37,243 nt of DNA from Deltaproteobacteria bacterium (GCA_024280335.1 JAJRQI010000044.1:1-37243), one strand, 5' to 3'; shown: positions 7,467-16,595, numbered from the stretch's first letter. Numbers and translations: made by a program. Notes: generated from the letters alone by a model not told the origin.

Positions 7467-8123
7467 ATGTATCGCGCCAAAATCAAGGAAAGCGGACAAA
7501 GCTACAACATCGGTAAAATCATCTGTCTGGGTCGCAACTACCTGGACCACATCCGCGAGTTGGGCAATCAGGTTCCGGACCGGGCGGTGATTTTTTGCAA
7601 ACCGGCCAGCAGTGTAATTGCCGACGGCGGAACGATCGAGATCCCCGACTATTCAGAGGACTGTCACCACGAGCTGGAACTTGCCCTGCTGATCGGCAAA
7701 AGCGGAAAGAATATCGCCGCAGAGAAAGCCCTTCAGCACATCGCCGGCTACGGTGTCGCCCTCGATCTGACCCTGAGAGACCTGCAGGCAGAGCTGAAAG
7801 AAAAAGGCCTGCCCTGGGAAATCGCCAAGGGGTTCGACACCGCTTGTCCGCTCTCCGACTTTGTGCCTGCCGATCAGGTAAAAAATCCGAACGACATCCG
7901 CTTGACCTTGAAAGTCAACGGCGAACTGCGTCAAGAGGGAACAACCGCACAGATGATGCGCAACATCGAGCAGATCATCGCCGAAACATCCATCTTCTAC
8001 CGCCTGCAGCCGGGTGATATCATCCTCACCGGCACCCCCGCCGGAGTCAGCCGGATCAGCAGCGGCGATGAACTGTTCGGCGAGATTGAGCAGGTCGGCA
8101 GCCTACGGGTAAGGGTGGCATGA
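7467..8123 (+). CDS. Fumarylacetoacetate hydrolase family protein (acylpyruvase-like)
   Basis: A 218-residue protein with the compact length typical of YcgM/FAHD1-type acylpyruvate hydrolases or oxaloacetate decarboxylases, not the 400-residue FAH of tyrosine breakdown. Visible signatures are CLGRNYLDH (20-28), FCKPASSV (43-50), the metal-binding HHELELAL with Glu69 and Glu71, Asp100 in VALDLTLRD, and DIILTGTPAGV near the C-terminus. The likely reaction is hydrolysis or decarboxylation of a 2,4-dioxo or oxo acid with Mg2+ or Mn2+; the exact substrate cannot be read. The start is fixed by AGGGAG six bases before ATG 7467. A weak promoter-like pair (TTGCTT at 7341, TATCTT at 7365, 18-nt spacer) lies upstream. 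Its stop overlaps the next gene by ATGA. Confidence 0.88.
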   Translation: MYRAKIKESGQSYNIGKIICLGRNYLDHIRELGNQVPDRAVIFCKPASSVIADGGTIEIPDYSEDCHHELELALLIGKSGKNIAAEKALQHIAGYGVALDLTLRDLQAELKEKGLPWEIAKGFDTACPLSDFVPADQVKNPNDIRLTLKVNGELRQEGTTAQMMRNIEQIIAETSIFYRLQPGDIILTGTPAGVSRISSGDELFGEIEQVGSLRVRVA

Positions 8124-8977
8124 AACCGAGCATTGCGCTGATCGGACCGGGCAAGGTCGGCTGCGCTGTCAGTCGCCTGCTGCTTGACGCTGGCTATCCG
8201 CTCGTTGCGTTGATCGGTCGGAATCGGCAACGGACAATCGATGCCTGTAACTTCATCGGCTGCGACGCAACGCTCGCCGGCCTCAACCTGCGGGATGCGG
8301 CAAAAGCCCAGATCCTGCTGCTGGCGGTCGCGGATGATCAGATTGACCCCCTGGCAAAGAATTTACAGGTGACAGCAGGGCTTTCCGCCGAGCAGACGCT
8401 GATCCATTTCAGCGGTCTGCACCCGGCGACAGTGATGCGCCAGGACTCATCAGCGGCCCAGCTGTTGTCGATCCACCCGCTGCTTCCCTTTGCCGACCGA
8501 CAATTAGCAGTAGAGAGACTGCCCGGCTGTCCCTGTGCCCTGGAGGGGGATAAATCGGCACTGGCTCTCGGCGAGCAGGTGATCACTGCCATCGGCGGCA
8601 AACCGTTCACCATCGCCGGCGAACAGAAAGCCCTTTACCACGCCGGCGCCAGCATCGCCTCGAACTTTCTGGTCACGCTGCTCGGGATTTCTCGCGACCT
8701 GCTGGGTCAGTGCGGCATCGACCGGGAGAAGGCCATCCCGCTGCTGCTGCCGCTGCTTCAGGCCAGCCTGGACAACACCGAAACACTGGGCCCGGAAGCG
8801 GGCTTGACCGGACCGATCGTTCGCGGGGATCGCGGGACGGTGCAACTACATCTGCAGGCACTGGAAAGAGCACAGCCCGACCTGTTACCGCTCTATCGAC
8901 TGCTGGGGAAATTGACCATCGATCTGGCAGTGAAGAGTGGGCGGCTCGACCCGGAACAGTCGAAGTCCCTGCTGTAA
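8120..8977 (+). CDS. Rossmann-fold/DUF2520 protein
   Basis: A 285-residue protein with an N-terminal dinucleotide-binding motif IGPGKVG (Gly9-x-Gly11-x-x-Gly14), then LLLAVADDQI as expected for the NADP/F420-reductase-like Rossmann domain, FSGLHP and SIHPLLPF in the middle, and a helical DUF2520 half (about 155-285) with YHAGASIASNFLVTLL, which resembles the C-terminal domain of 6-phosphogluconate or ketopantoate reductases. It is likely an NAD(P)-dependent oxidoreductase, but no substrate is established for the family as far as I know. The 4-nt overlap with the FAH-family gene suggests both act on the same oxo-acid-type metabolite (inference). Confidence 0.87.
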   Translation: MKPSIALIGPGKVGCAVSRLLLDAGYPLVALIGRNRQRTIDACNFIGCDATLAGLNLRDAAKAQILLLAVADDQIDPLAKNLQVTAGLSAEQTLIHFSGLHPATVMRQDSSAAQLLSIHPLLPFADRQLAVERLPGCPCALEGDKSALALGEQVITAIGGKPFTIAGEQKALYHAGASIASNFLVTLLGISRDLLGQCGIDREKAIPLLLPLLQASLDNTETLGPEAGLTGPIVRGDRGTVQLHLQALERAQPDLLPLYRLLGKLTIDLAVKSGRLDPEQSKSLL

Positions 8978-9055
8978 GCGTAACGGAACAACTCTGCACT
9001 GAAAGTGCATAGGTTCCAAGGGGACTGAAAGGCCCTTAAGTCAAAGGCGAAGATC

Positions 9056-9123
9056 GTCATCCTCGCGAATGCGGGGATCCACGCCTTATAGAACCTCTGG
9101 ATTCCCGCCTACGCGGGAATGAC
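9056..9123. repeat. Dispersed inverted-repeat element, copy 2
   Basis: Arms at 9056-9081 and 9098-9123 (26 nt each, 16-nt spacer) match copy 1 at 23-90 in length, spacing and orientation. The left arms of the two copies differ at one base (GAAAGCG versus GAATGCG), and both copies share the same mismatches between left and right arm, so they descend from one asymmetric parent. This copy lies downstream of the DUF2520 gene and could act as a weak transcript-end hairpin. The remaining sequence up to 9263 is AT-rich and probably holds the promoter of the kinase gene, but no clear -35/-10 pair stood out. Confidence 0.8.
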
Positions 9124-9263
9124 GGGTATTTGATTTTTCAGCCCGTCGCAAGAGGCATAATTATTAATTTTATTTTATTTTGCGGCAAATCACGCTAGCA
9201 TGAATTCTTTACAGCGCTATAAGTTGTGTTATTGGCTGGCGGTGAAAGGATGGACGATAAGCG

Positions 9264-11360
9264 ATGCAGCAGATCTATCTGCACAATAAGAGCTACAGCT
9301 TCGAACAACTCCCCTCTGTGCCCTCGTTACTCGTCGAACTGATAGACCTCTGCCACGACGATGCCGGAAATTTTGACCGGATCGCGAAAACAATTCAAAA
9401 AGACTCCGGCCTGACCGCCAGAATTATTCAGATCGCCAACTCAGCACTCTTTCGCCAATGGAACGAAGCAACCGATATCCGACGGATGCTGGTTGTCCTG
9501 GGTCTGGACAATGTCAGGCAGATCGTCATCTCCAGTGCTGTCCACCAGTTTTTCACCAACTTCAGCAAAGATTTTGACCGGCAGGTGCAGTTTGTCTGGT
9601 ACCGGGCGCTGGTCTGTTCCCACCTGGCGCAGAGGCTTTCCCAACTGACCGGCTACCAGAAACCGCAAGAGGCCTATCTGGCCGGATTACTCTATCAGGT
9701 CGGCCAACTGCTGCTGTTGTTGAATCAGGAACAGAACTATCGTCCGATCCTGGAGCAATACGGCCAAACGACCGAGTTCAACAAGCGGGAAAAAGACGCA
9801 TTCGGCATTGATCATTGCGAACTCGGCGCTGCCCTGGTAGAAAGCTGGCAACTTGACTCCTTTATCGCCGACGCCATCCTCTTTCAAAACAACCCGACCG
9901 AAGCATTGCGCGGCGCCCCGACACTGATTAAAATTATTGCCGTGTCCAGCTCATTGAGTTCAACAGGCTGCGATCAGGTTTCTCCGGCCAGCCTTGAAAG
10001 AGCCGGAACGTTATTCAACCTGACCGAAAGCTCAACCCTTGAATGCCTTGCCACCGCAACCGGGAAAGCTCGCCAGACAGCGGAAGAATTCGGCTTCGGC
10101 GCTGTTTTCAGGACAACTGAAAACAGCTTGACCACGACCATCGAACCACAGAAGGAAAAAGCCGACCGGCAGCTCGCCGACAGGATCAAAAGCCTTGCCC
10201 TGGCAAACTGTCACGCAAATCCGACTTCGGCGACAGATCATGATATTGCGAAAAACTTGCGGGCAACCTTTGCGATCCTTTTTAATATCAGTGCGCTGTT
10301 TTTAATCCGCCCCGGAAGCGATGACCGCCTGACGATTGTCAATGATTCCGGAGTCAAGCGACTGGATGAACTCTGCTTCAACGCTACGGATCAAAGCAGT
10401 ATTCTGGTAAAATCGTTCCAGTCGCTGACCCCCCTGAGCAGTTTTGACCAAGCTCCTTCGATCCTCGATCAGCAGTTGATCCGATTATTAAAAACAGAGG
10501 GGGTGCGTTTCTTCCCTCTGCAGCATGATGCAAAGGGTTTGGGACTCATTGCGCTGGGCCTTTCCAGAGCAGAGAACCTGGAACTCAGCAAGAAGTCGCT
10601 GCTGCTCAAACTGCTCCTGCAAGATATCGGCAGAACACTGCTGCAATCGGTTGAACAACAAGCGGAGAAACCGGGGATCAGTTTTGAGCAACTGAAAAAC
10701 ATCAGCCATGAAGTGAGCAATCCGCTGACAATTATCAAAAACTACCTCTATGTCCTCGGTAAAAAAATTGGAACAGAGCACGAGGCTCAGGAAGAGATCG
10801 CCTTTATCAACGAAGAGATCGACCGGGTGGGGAATATCCTGCTTCGGGCCAAGGAGGTCGACTGCGACATTCCGGAGGCCGGCCAAAGTCTGGATATCAA
10901 CAAGCTGCTTCGCGACCTGGACAGAATCTTCAGTGATTCTCTGTACAAAACCTCCAATATCAGTGTAAGGTTACGGCTCGATGAAAGTATCCCTCGACTC
11001 TCCTGCTCCAGGGATAAAACCAAACAGATCCTGATCAACATCATCAAAAATGCCACCGAGGTGATGCCGGATGGAGGCACCATCGAGCTCAGCACGCGGG
11101 ACAACATCTACCAGAATGGTGCCGAATTCGTGGAAATTACCATCCGCGACAGCGGCCCGGGGATCCCGCAGCGTATTTTACAGAACCTTTTCAGCCCGGT
11201 TGAAAGTACCAAGGAAGGCCACTCCGGGGTCGGCCTGTTGATCGTCAGCAACCTGATCAGCGAACTCAGCGGCACCATCTCCTGCCACTCAACCCTGGAC
11301 GACGGAACCGAATTTAAAATCTATCTGCCGCGAACAATTTGCGCTGAGCCAGTGGAGTAA
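9264..11360 (+). CDS. HDOD-GAF-like sensor histidine kinase
   Basis: A 698-residue soluble kinase. The HDOD domain covers about 14-215 (LPSVPSLLVELIDL, SGLTARIIQIANSALF, and the FGIDHCELGAAL segment with His184). A GAF-like region follows (about 305-460), then a DHp helix with ISHEVSNPLTIIKNYL (His482) and an HATPase domain with N-box NIIKNATE, G1 DSGPGIP (about 629-635) and G2 GHSGVGLLIV. HDOD modules often act as non-catalytic signal or scaffold domains in motility, biofilm and cell-cycle control. A TAA lies in frame six bases upstream of ATG 9264, so no longer start is possible; the ribosome site is weak (AAAGGA 13 nt away). The response regulator starts 5 bases after the stop, marking the two as a probable cognate pair. 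Confidence 0.9.
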   Translation: MQQIYLHNKSYSFEQLPSVPSLLVELIDLCHDDAGNFDRIAKTIQKDSGLTARIIQIANSALFRQWNEATDIRRMLVVLGLDNVRQIVISSAVHQFFTNFSKDFDRQVQFVWYRALVCSHLAQRLSQLTGYQKPQEAYLAGLLYQVGQLLLLLNQEQNYRPILEQYGQTTEFNKREKDAFGIDHCELGAALVESWQLDSFIADAILFQNNPTEALRGAPTLIKIIAVSSSLSSTGCDQVSPASLERAGTLFNLTESSTLECLATATGKARQTAEEFGFGAVFRTTENSLTTTIEPQKEKADRQLADRIKSLALANCHANPTSATDHDIAKNLRATFAILFNISALFLIRPGSDDRLTIVNDSGVKRLDELCFNATDQSSILVKSFQSLTPLSSFDQAPSILDQQLIRLLKTEGVRFFPLQHDAKGLGLIALGLSRAENLELSKKSLLLKLLLQDIGRTLLQSVEQQAEKPGISFEQLKNISHEVSNPLTIIKNYLYVLGKKIGTEHEAQEEIAFINEEIDRVGNILLRAKEVDCDIPEAGQSLDINKLLRDLDRIFSDSLYKTSNISVRLRLDESIPRLSCSRDKTKQILINIIKNATEVMPDGGTIELSTRDNIYQNGAEFVEITIRDSGPGIPQRILQNLFSPVESTKEGHSGVGLLIVSNLISELSGTISCHSTLDDGTEFKIYLPRTICAEPVE

Positions 11361-11364
11361 CCTC

Positions 11365-13539
11365 ATGCTTCAACCCGAAGTCATGGGAGGGGGCAGACAC
11401 ATCATGATGCAAAAAAAAGCCAAGATCCTGATCGCCGATGATGATCCGTACGTCTGCAGAAGCACCCAGGCGGTTCTCAGCAGCGCCGGTTTTGAGACGC
11501 AGGTTGCCACCGGTGGGCTTGAGGCGATCGCAGCCCTGAGCCAGACTATCTACACCCTGATATTGCTCGATCTGGACATGCCGGAGGTCGACGGCCTTGC
11601 GGTGATCGAACATATCAACCGCCACAAAATCAACACCGGAGTGATTGTCGTCAGCGGCGAGTCGGACCTGAACAAAGCTCTCGAAGTCGTCAAGTCCGGT
11701 GCTCGGGATTTCGTCCGCAAACCGCTCAGTCCGGACGAACTGATCCTGGCGATCAATAAGGTTCTGAAAACCATCAACCTGGAAAATGAAAACCGGGAGA
11801 TCTTTGCAGAACTGAAAAAATCTGAGGACCTGCACCGCTTTATCGTGCAAAACTCGCCTGATCTGATGTTTATGCTCGACCGGCGCGGCGAACTGACCTT
11901 TACCAACAACATGCTGAAACTGCTCGGCTACAGCGACAAAGATGTACAGGGTAAACATTATACGGAATTTATCCACAGCAAGGACCTAAACAGAGCCAAG
12001 CGCTTTTTCGGCCGCGGCCGGGGGGCCACTGCGACCAAGAGTATTGAGTTGAGACTGCTGAGCAAAAATCGGCACCAAGTCCGTCACGTGGAGGTCACGA
12101 CGATCAAGGTTTCCAGAAACTTTGACGGTGGCTACCTGCTGAGCGGCAACAAACGCCCACAAAAACGACAACTGGTCGGCTTCTACGGGGTTGCCAGAGA
12201 CATCACTGAAAAAAAACGCTCCGAAGAAATCATCCGCTATCAGCACAATCATGACATCCTGACCGGGCTGCCCAACCGTAGACTGCTGAATGAACGACTT
12301 TCGATGCTGATCGATCGGGCGCAAAAAAAGGGCGGCCAGATCGCGGTTCTGTATATCGATATTGATCGCTTTAAATTAATCAACGATTCATACGGACAGG
12401 TGACCGGTGATGAACTGCTGCAATCGGTTGCCGAGTTGCTGAAACGCCACACCCGCAAGGAAGACACGCTGGCACGCTTCGGCGGCGATGAATTTGTGCT
12501 GCTGTTGCCGCAGGTTAACTCCGCCGCAGACGCAACCGCTGTCGCCGAGAAAATCATCCGTGAGATCGCCATCCCCTTCCACCTGAACGGCAATGAAATC
12601 CATATCACGGCAAGCATGGGGATTGCGCTCTTCCCGGAGCATGGCGCCGCCCGGGAAGAACTGATCCAAAATGCCGATACCGCGGTCTGCAACTCCAAAA
12701 ACACCTCGATCAGCAATTTCTGTGTTTACAGTGAACAGCTGACCAACCACAACAGCAACAAGGTACGGACCGAAAATCGGATCAGGACTGCTATCCGGGA
12801 CAATCGACTGCGCGTTCACTATCAACCGCAGATAAATCTGCAGACCGGGCAGTTGCATGCCGCCGAGGCCCTGGTTCGGATCCTCTCCCCGGAAAACAGC
12901 CTGATCCTGCCGGGGCACTTTATTACCATCGCTGAAGAATCAAACCTGATCAACGAGTTGGGACAGGTCGTCTTTGCACAGGTATGCCGGGACGTTCAGG
13001 AGTGGCAGGCCGGCGGGATAAGGATTCCTATTTCCATCAACATCTCGGCAAAGCAGCTGGTGCTGGAGGATTTCAGCGACTCGGTTCTCGATACGATCGA
13101 CAGCTATGGCCTGGACCCGGAGATATTCGAACTGGAATTGACCGAAAATGTGATAATCCAGAATCTGGAGCGAACCTTGGCCAACCTGTCTCGGCTGACC
13201 CGTTCCGGGATCAAGATTGCCATCGATGATTTCGGCAAAGGCTATTCATCGCTCAGCTACCTGGACCAGCTGCCGCTGAGCACCCTGAAACTGGACAAAT
13301 CATTCCTGAAAAATATCGGTGTCGACAAGGACGAAAACACCATTATCCCCGCCATCATCAATGTTGCGCGGGGCCTGAAACTGAAGTTTATCGCCGAAGG
13401 GGTGGAGAGCAAACTTCAGCATCACTACCTGAAAAACCAGGGCTCCTGTATCGCCCAAGGCTTTTACTACAGCAAGCCGATCGATAAAGACAGCTTCATA
13501 GATTTTGTCAAAACCTACCGTTTCGACAATTTTGACTGA
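11365..13539 (+). CDS. Response regulator with PAS, GGDEF and EAL domains
   Basis: A 724-residue c-di-GMP turnover protein. The receiver (about 18-135) has Asp25-Asp27, phospho-acceptor Asp69 in LLDLDMP and Lys119. A PAS domain follows (about 152-285). The GGDEF domain (about 290-460) has an intact RFGGDEF (373-377) and an inhibitory RxxD site RKED five residues before it. The EAL domain (about 475-720) has EALVR (501-505), NISAKQL, ELTEN, the DDFGKGYSSL loop (one Lys where Thr is usual), LKLDKSF and AEGVES, so both cyclase and phosphodiesterase activities look possible. The kinase four bases upstream probably phosphorylates it. Start at 11365 has GGAG 7 nt upstream; ATG 11404, just ahead of the receiver and behind a G-rich stretch, is a fair alternative. 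Confidence 0.92.
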   Translation: MLQPEVMGGGRHIMMQKKAKILIADDDPYVCRSTQAVLSSAGFETQVATGGLEAIAALSQTIYTLILLDLDMPEVDGLAVIEHINRHKINTGVIVVSGESDLNKALEVVKSGARDFVRKPLSPDELILAINKVLKTINLENENREIFAELKKSEDLHRFIVQNSPDLMFMLDRRGELTFTNNMLKLLGYSDKDVQGKHYTEFIHSKDLNRAKRFFGRGRGATATKSIELRLLSKNRHQVRHVEVTTIKVSRNFDGGYLLSGNKRPQKRQLVGFYGVARDITEKKRSEEIIRYQHNHDILTGLPNRRLLNERLSMLIDRAQKKGGQIAVLYIDIDRFKLINDSYGQVTGDELLQSVAELLKRHTRKEDTLARFGGDEFVLLLPQVNSAADATAVAEKIIREIAIPFHLNGNEIHITASMGIALFPEHGAAREELIQNADTAVCNSKNTSISNFCVYSEQLTNHNSNKVRTENRIRTAIRDNRLRVHYQPQINLQTGQLHAAEALVRILSPENSLILPGHFITIAEESNLINELGQVVFAQVCRDVQEWQAGGIRIPISINISAKQLVLEDFSDSVLDTIDSYGLDPEIFELELTENVIIQNLERTLANLSRLTRSGIKIAIDDFGKGYSSLSYLDQLPLSTLKLDKSFLKNIGVDKDENTIIPAIINVARGLKLKFIAEGVESKLQHHYLKNQGSCIAQGFYYSKPIDKDSFIDFVKTYRFDNFD

Positions 13540-13585
13540 ATATTTCTCTGATAAAAAATAGCCTGATTAGAACGAATCTTCAGCC

Positions 13586-13688
13586 TACCCTTCTCCATGA
13601 GGGAGAAGGTGGCCGAAGGCCGGATGAGGGGGAGCGTTTTCGGCCATTCCCCCCTCACCCTAGCCCTCTCCCTCAGGGAGAGGGGACA
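13586..13688. repeat. Dispersed repeat with nested hairpins, second type
   Basis: The 103-nt stretch contains CCCTTCTCC/GGGAGAAGG (first hairpin), a middle part with GATGAGGGGGA and the related CCCCCCTCACC, and CCCTCTCCCTC/GGGAGAGGG (second hairpin), so the outer halves are also inverted copies of each other. Elements of this CCCTCACCCT...GGGAGAGGG style are, from memory, widespread intergenic repeats in proteobacteria. It lies between the convergent regulator and ppdK genes. Confidence 0.7.
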
Positions 13689-13723
13689 CTTTCAGCGCAT
13701 AGCTGAATATTGCTACGATAAAA

Positions 13724-13768
13724 AATGATTCATCAGAAACGCCCGGTCAAAACATGGTCGGGCGTTTC
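13724..13768 (-). terminator. Intrinsic-type terminator after ppdK
   Basis: A perfect 10-bp stem, GAAACGCCCG (13736-13745) and CGGGCGTTTC (13759-13768), with a 13-nt loop starts about 20 nt beyond the ppdK stop. On the minus strand a run of T follows about 7 nt after the stem, slightly far for a classic terminator. It could also end transcripts arriving from the opposite strand. Confidence 0.6.
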
Positions 13769-13787
13769 CTGTTCGGGCAGAGCCTGT

Positions 13788-16448
13788 TCAATCTCCCTGC
13801 AGGGCCGCGTGCGCGGCCGCCAGCCGGGCGATCGGCACCCGGTACGGGGAACAGGAGACATAGTCGAGACCGATCTGATGGCAGAAGATCACGCTGGAAG
13901 GCTCACCGCCATGCTCACCGCAGATGCCGACCTTCAAGTCAGGCCGGGTCCGGCGACCCTTCTCGGTTCCCATCTGTACCAGCTGGCCGACCCCGGCACG
14001 ATCAAGTTTGACGAACGGATCGCTACGGAAAACTCCACTATCCACATAGTCAGGCAAGAAACGCCCGGCATCATCACGCGACAGACCGTAGGTTGTCTGG
14101 GTCAAATCGTTGGTACCGAAGGAGAAAAAATCGGCTTCACGGGCAATCTTGTCGGCCAGTAACGCGGCGCGCGGGAGTTCGATCATGGTACCGATCTGGT
14201 AATCAACCTTGACCGCGTAACGGGCAAGCACCGCTTCAGCCACCTTGACAGCATTTTCTCGCAGAATGCGCAGCTCATTGACATGAGCAACTAGCGGAAC
14301 CATGATCTCAGGAACAATCTCAAAACCTTCATTTTTAACCAGTTCGCAGGCGGCTTCCATAATTGCCTGCACCTGCATATCGTAAACCTCAGGATAAGTG
14401 ATGCCGAGTCGACAGCCGCGATGACCGAGCATCGGGTTGAACTCATGCAGTTCTTCGACATGCTCTTTCACTTCGGAAAAGCGAATTCCGGCGACGGCTG
14501 CAAGCTCGGCGACATCATCATCAGTCTGCGGCAGAAATTCGTGTAACGGCGGATCGAGCAGGCGGATGGTGACCGGCAGCCCTTTCATCTCCCGAAAAAT
14601 ACCGATAAAGTCACCCTTCTGCATCGGCATAATCTTGGCCAGAGCCTTTTTCCGCCCCTCCAGGTCGGAAGACAGAATCATTTCACGGACCGCCTGAATG
14701 CGCTCACCTTCAAAAAACATATGCTCGGTCCGGCACAAGCCGATCCCCTCCGCCCCGAACTCTCTGGCCACCTTCGAATCCTTGGGCGTATCGGCGTTGG
14801 TTCTTACCTTGAGACGCCGGAACTTGTCAGCCCAGCCCATCAGCGTGGCGAAATCGCCGCTGACCGCCGGCTGCACTTTCGGCACGTCGCCAAGAATGAC
14901 TTCACCGGCACTGCCATCCAGCGTAATGACATCCCCCCGCTTGATGGTATGTCCTGATTTGGTAACCAGCAGCTGTTTTTCATAGTCGATTTTCAGATCG
15001 CCACAACCGGCGACACAACATTTGCCCATGCCGCGAGCAACAACCGCCGCGTGCGAGGTCATGCCGCCGCGCGCGGTGAGAATCCCCTCTGCGGCGTGCA
15101 TACCATGAATGTCCTCGGGGCTGGTCTCGATCCGCACCAGGATCACCCTCTGCTTGAGGCGATGCTGTTCCTCGGCCTCGTCGGCATTGAACACCACCTT
15201 GCCGCTGGCCGCTCCCGGAGAGGCGGGCAAACCTTTGGCAATGATATTCTTTTCGGCAGTTGGGTCGATCGAAGGGTGCAGTAACTGATCGAGCTGTTCA
15301 GGATCGACTCGCAAGACCGCTTCTCGCTCGCTGATCAATCCTTCCTGAACCATCTCCACGGCAATCCGGATAGCGGCATGTGCAGTCCGCTTTCCGCTGC
15401 GCGTCTGCAACATGTAGAGTCTGCCGGTTTCGATGGTGAATTCGACATCCTGCATTTCCCGATAGTGCTTTTCCAGGGTTTCGCGAATCTCCAGCAGCTG
15501 GCCGTAGCACTGCGGCAGAACATCCTCCATCGTCGGCAGATCGCCCTCTTTATACTTGGCGTTATTAAGCGGCTGCGGGGTACGGATACCGGCGACCACA
15601 TCCTCCCCCTGAGCGTTGACCAGATACTCGCCGTAAAAGTAGTTTTCCCCAGTGGATGGATCGCGGGTAAAAGCGACACCGGTAGCGCAGTCATCGCCCA
15701 TGTTGCCGAAGACCATCGCCTGCACATTGACCGCAGTCCCCCAATGGGAGGGAATATCGTGCAGCCGCCGATAGGTGACGGCACGTTGATTCATCCAGGA
15801 ACCGAACACCGCGCCGACCGCCCCTAAAAGCTGTTGGTGCGGATCCTCGGGAAAATCGCAGCCGAGCTCCTGCCGGTAGCGTGCTTTGAATTCCGCCACC
15901 AGCAGTTGCAGATCTTCGGCGCTCAGCTGATTATCCTGCTCAACCCCTTTCGCCTGTTTTTTCTCTTCCAGCAGTTTCTCCAGGATTTCGCCATCCAGCC
16001 CCATGACCACGTTGGCATACATCTGGATAAAACGCCGATAAGAATCGTAAGCAAAGCGAGGATCGTTGCTCTGGGCAATGATCCCCTGAATGGTCTCATC
16101 GTTCAAACCGAGATTGAGGACGGTGTCCATCATCCCCGGCATCGAGGCGGGGGCGCCGGACCGGACCGACACCAACAGCGGATTTTCTCGGTCGCCGAAG
16201 CCTTTCCCCATCTGCTCTTCGAGGGTCGCAAGAGCGGCGTCCATCTGCTGCTGCAACCCTTCCGGGTAGCGACAATCATGAGCATAGAACTCCTTGCACA
16301 CTTCTGTCGTCAGCGTAAAACCTGGAGGGACCGGCAACCCGAGCAACGTCATTTCCGCCAGATTAGCGCCCTTCCCCCCCAGCAACTCACGCATCGAGCC
16401 ATCCCCATCCACTTGTCCTTCACCAAATGAGTAAACATATTTTGCCAT
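13788..16448 (-). CDS. ppdK: Pyruvate, phosphate dikinase
   Basis: An 886-residue PPDK, the usual length. It interconverts pyruvate + ATP + Pi with PEP + AMP + PPi, a gluconeogenic step in acetate-using anaerobes. Domains: ATP-grasp (about 1-350), phosphohistidine swivel (about 400-510) with GGMTSHAAVVARG, catalytic His466 and Thr464 where regulatory proteins modify PPDK, and the PEP/pyruvate barrel (about 520-880) with IGLCRTEHMFF, SFGTNDLTQ and ICGEHGGEPSS (Cys843 general acid). ATG 16448 is chosen because GAGGAG lies 8 nt upstream; a GTG two codons earlier is too close to that site. It sits behind glyS but is separated from it by a strong terminator, so it likely has its own promoter in 16449-16530, not identified. 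Confidence 0.97.
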   Translation of the reverse strand: MAKYVYSFGEGQVDGDGSMRELLGGKGANLAEMTLLGLPVPPGFTLTTEVCKEFYAHDCRYPEGLQQQMDAALATLEEQMGKGFGDRENPLLVSVRSGAPASMPGMMDTVLNLGLNDETIQGIIAQSNDPRFAYDSYRRFIQMYANVVMGLDGEILEKLLEEKKQAKGVEQDNQLSAEDLQLLVAEFKARYRQELGCDFPEDPHQQLLGAVGAVFGSWMNQRAVTYRRLHDIPSHWGTAVNVQAMVFGNMGDDCATGVAFTRDPSTGENYFYGEYLVNAQGEDVVAGIRTPQPLNNAKYKEGDLPTMEDVLPQCYGQLLEIRETLEKHYREMQDVEFTIETGRLYMLQTRSGKRTAHAAIRIAVEMVQEGLISEREAVLRVDPEQLDQLLHPSIDPTAEKNIIAKGLPASPGAASGKVVFNADEAEEQHRLKQRVILVRIETSPEDIHGMHAAEGILTARGGMTSHAAVVARGMGKCCVAGCGDLKIDYEKQLLVTKSGHTIKRGDVITLDGSAGEVILGDVPKVQPAVSGDFATLMGWADKFRRLKVRTNADTPKDSKVAREFGAEGIGLCRTEHMFFEGERIQAVREMILSSDLEGRKKALAKIMPMQKGDFIGIFREMKGLPVTIRLLDPPLHEFLPQTDDDVAELAAVAGIRFSEVKEHVEELHEFNPMLGHRGCRLGITYPEVYDMQVQAIMEAACELVKNEGFEIVPEIMVPLVAHVNELRILRENAVKVAEAVLARYAVKVDYQIGTMIELPRAALLADKIAREADFFSFGTNDLTQTTYGLSRDDAGRFLPDYVDSGVFRSDPFVKLDRAGVGQLVQMGTEKGRRTRPDLKVGICGEHGGEPSSVIFCHQIGLDYVSCSPYRVPIARLAAAHAALQGD

Positions 16449-16530
16449 TAGCACGACTCCTCTGTATGTCTCAGCAGCGAATAAAAAAGGCCGAGGAATG
16501 CAGCGAACTCCCAGGTAAATTCTTCAAGGC

Positions 16531-16595
16531 AAAAAAAGAACGGACCGGTAACACAGTTTGCAGAAAAAAAATTCTGTGATCTGTGTACCGGCCCG
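16531..16595 (-). terminator. Large intrinsic terminator between glyS and ppdK
   Basis: Plus-strand arms CGGACCGGTAACACAG (16541-16556) and CTGTGTACCGGCCCG (16581-16595) pair with one bulge and one mismatch or wobble. On the minus strand the stem is followed by TTCTTTTTTT. The loop contains a nested small hairpin (CAGAA/TTCTG). Two weaker hairpins lie closer to glyS: ACTGC/GCAGT near 16663-16679, and AGAACC/GGTTCT at 16614-16633. Together they make a stop signal for the glyQ-glyS transcript. Confidence 0.8.

Noticed and set aside
23-9123. CRISPR or composite transposon from the repeated elements
   Set aside because: Only two copies about 9 kb apart, no regular spacers, no cas or transposase genes.
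11314-11976. 220-codon open frame on the minus strand
   Set aside because: Shadow of the receiver/PAS part of the GGDEF-EAL regulator on the other strand.
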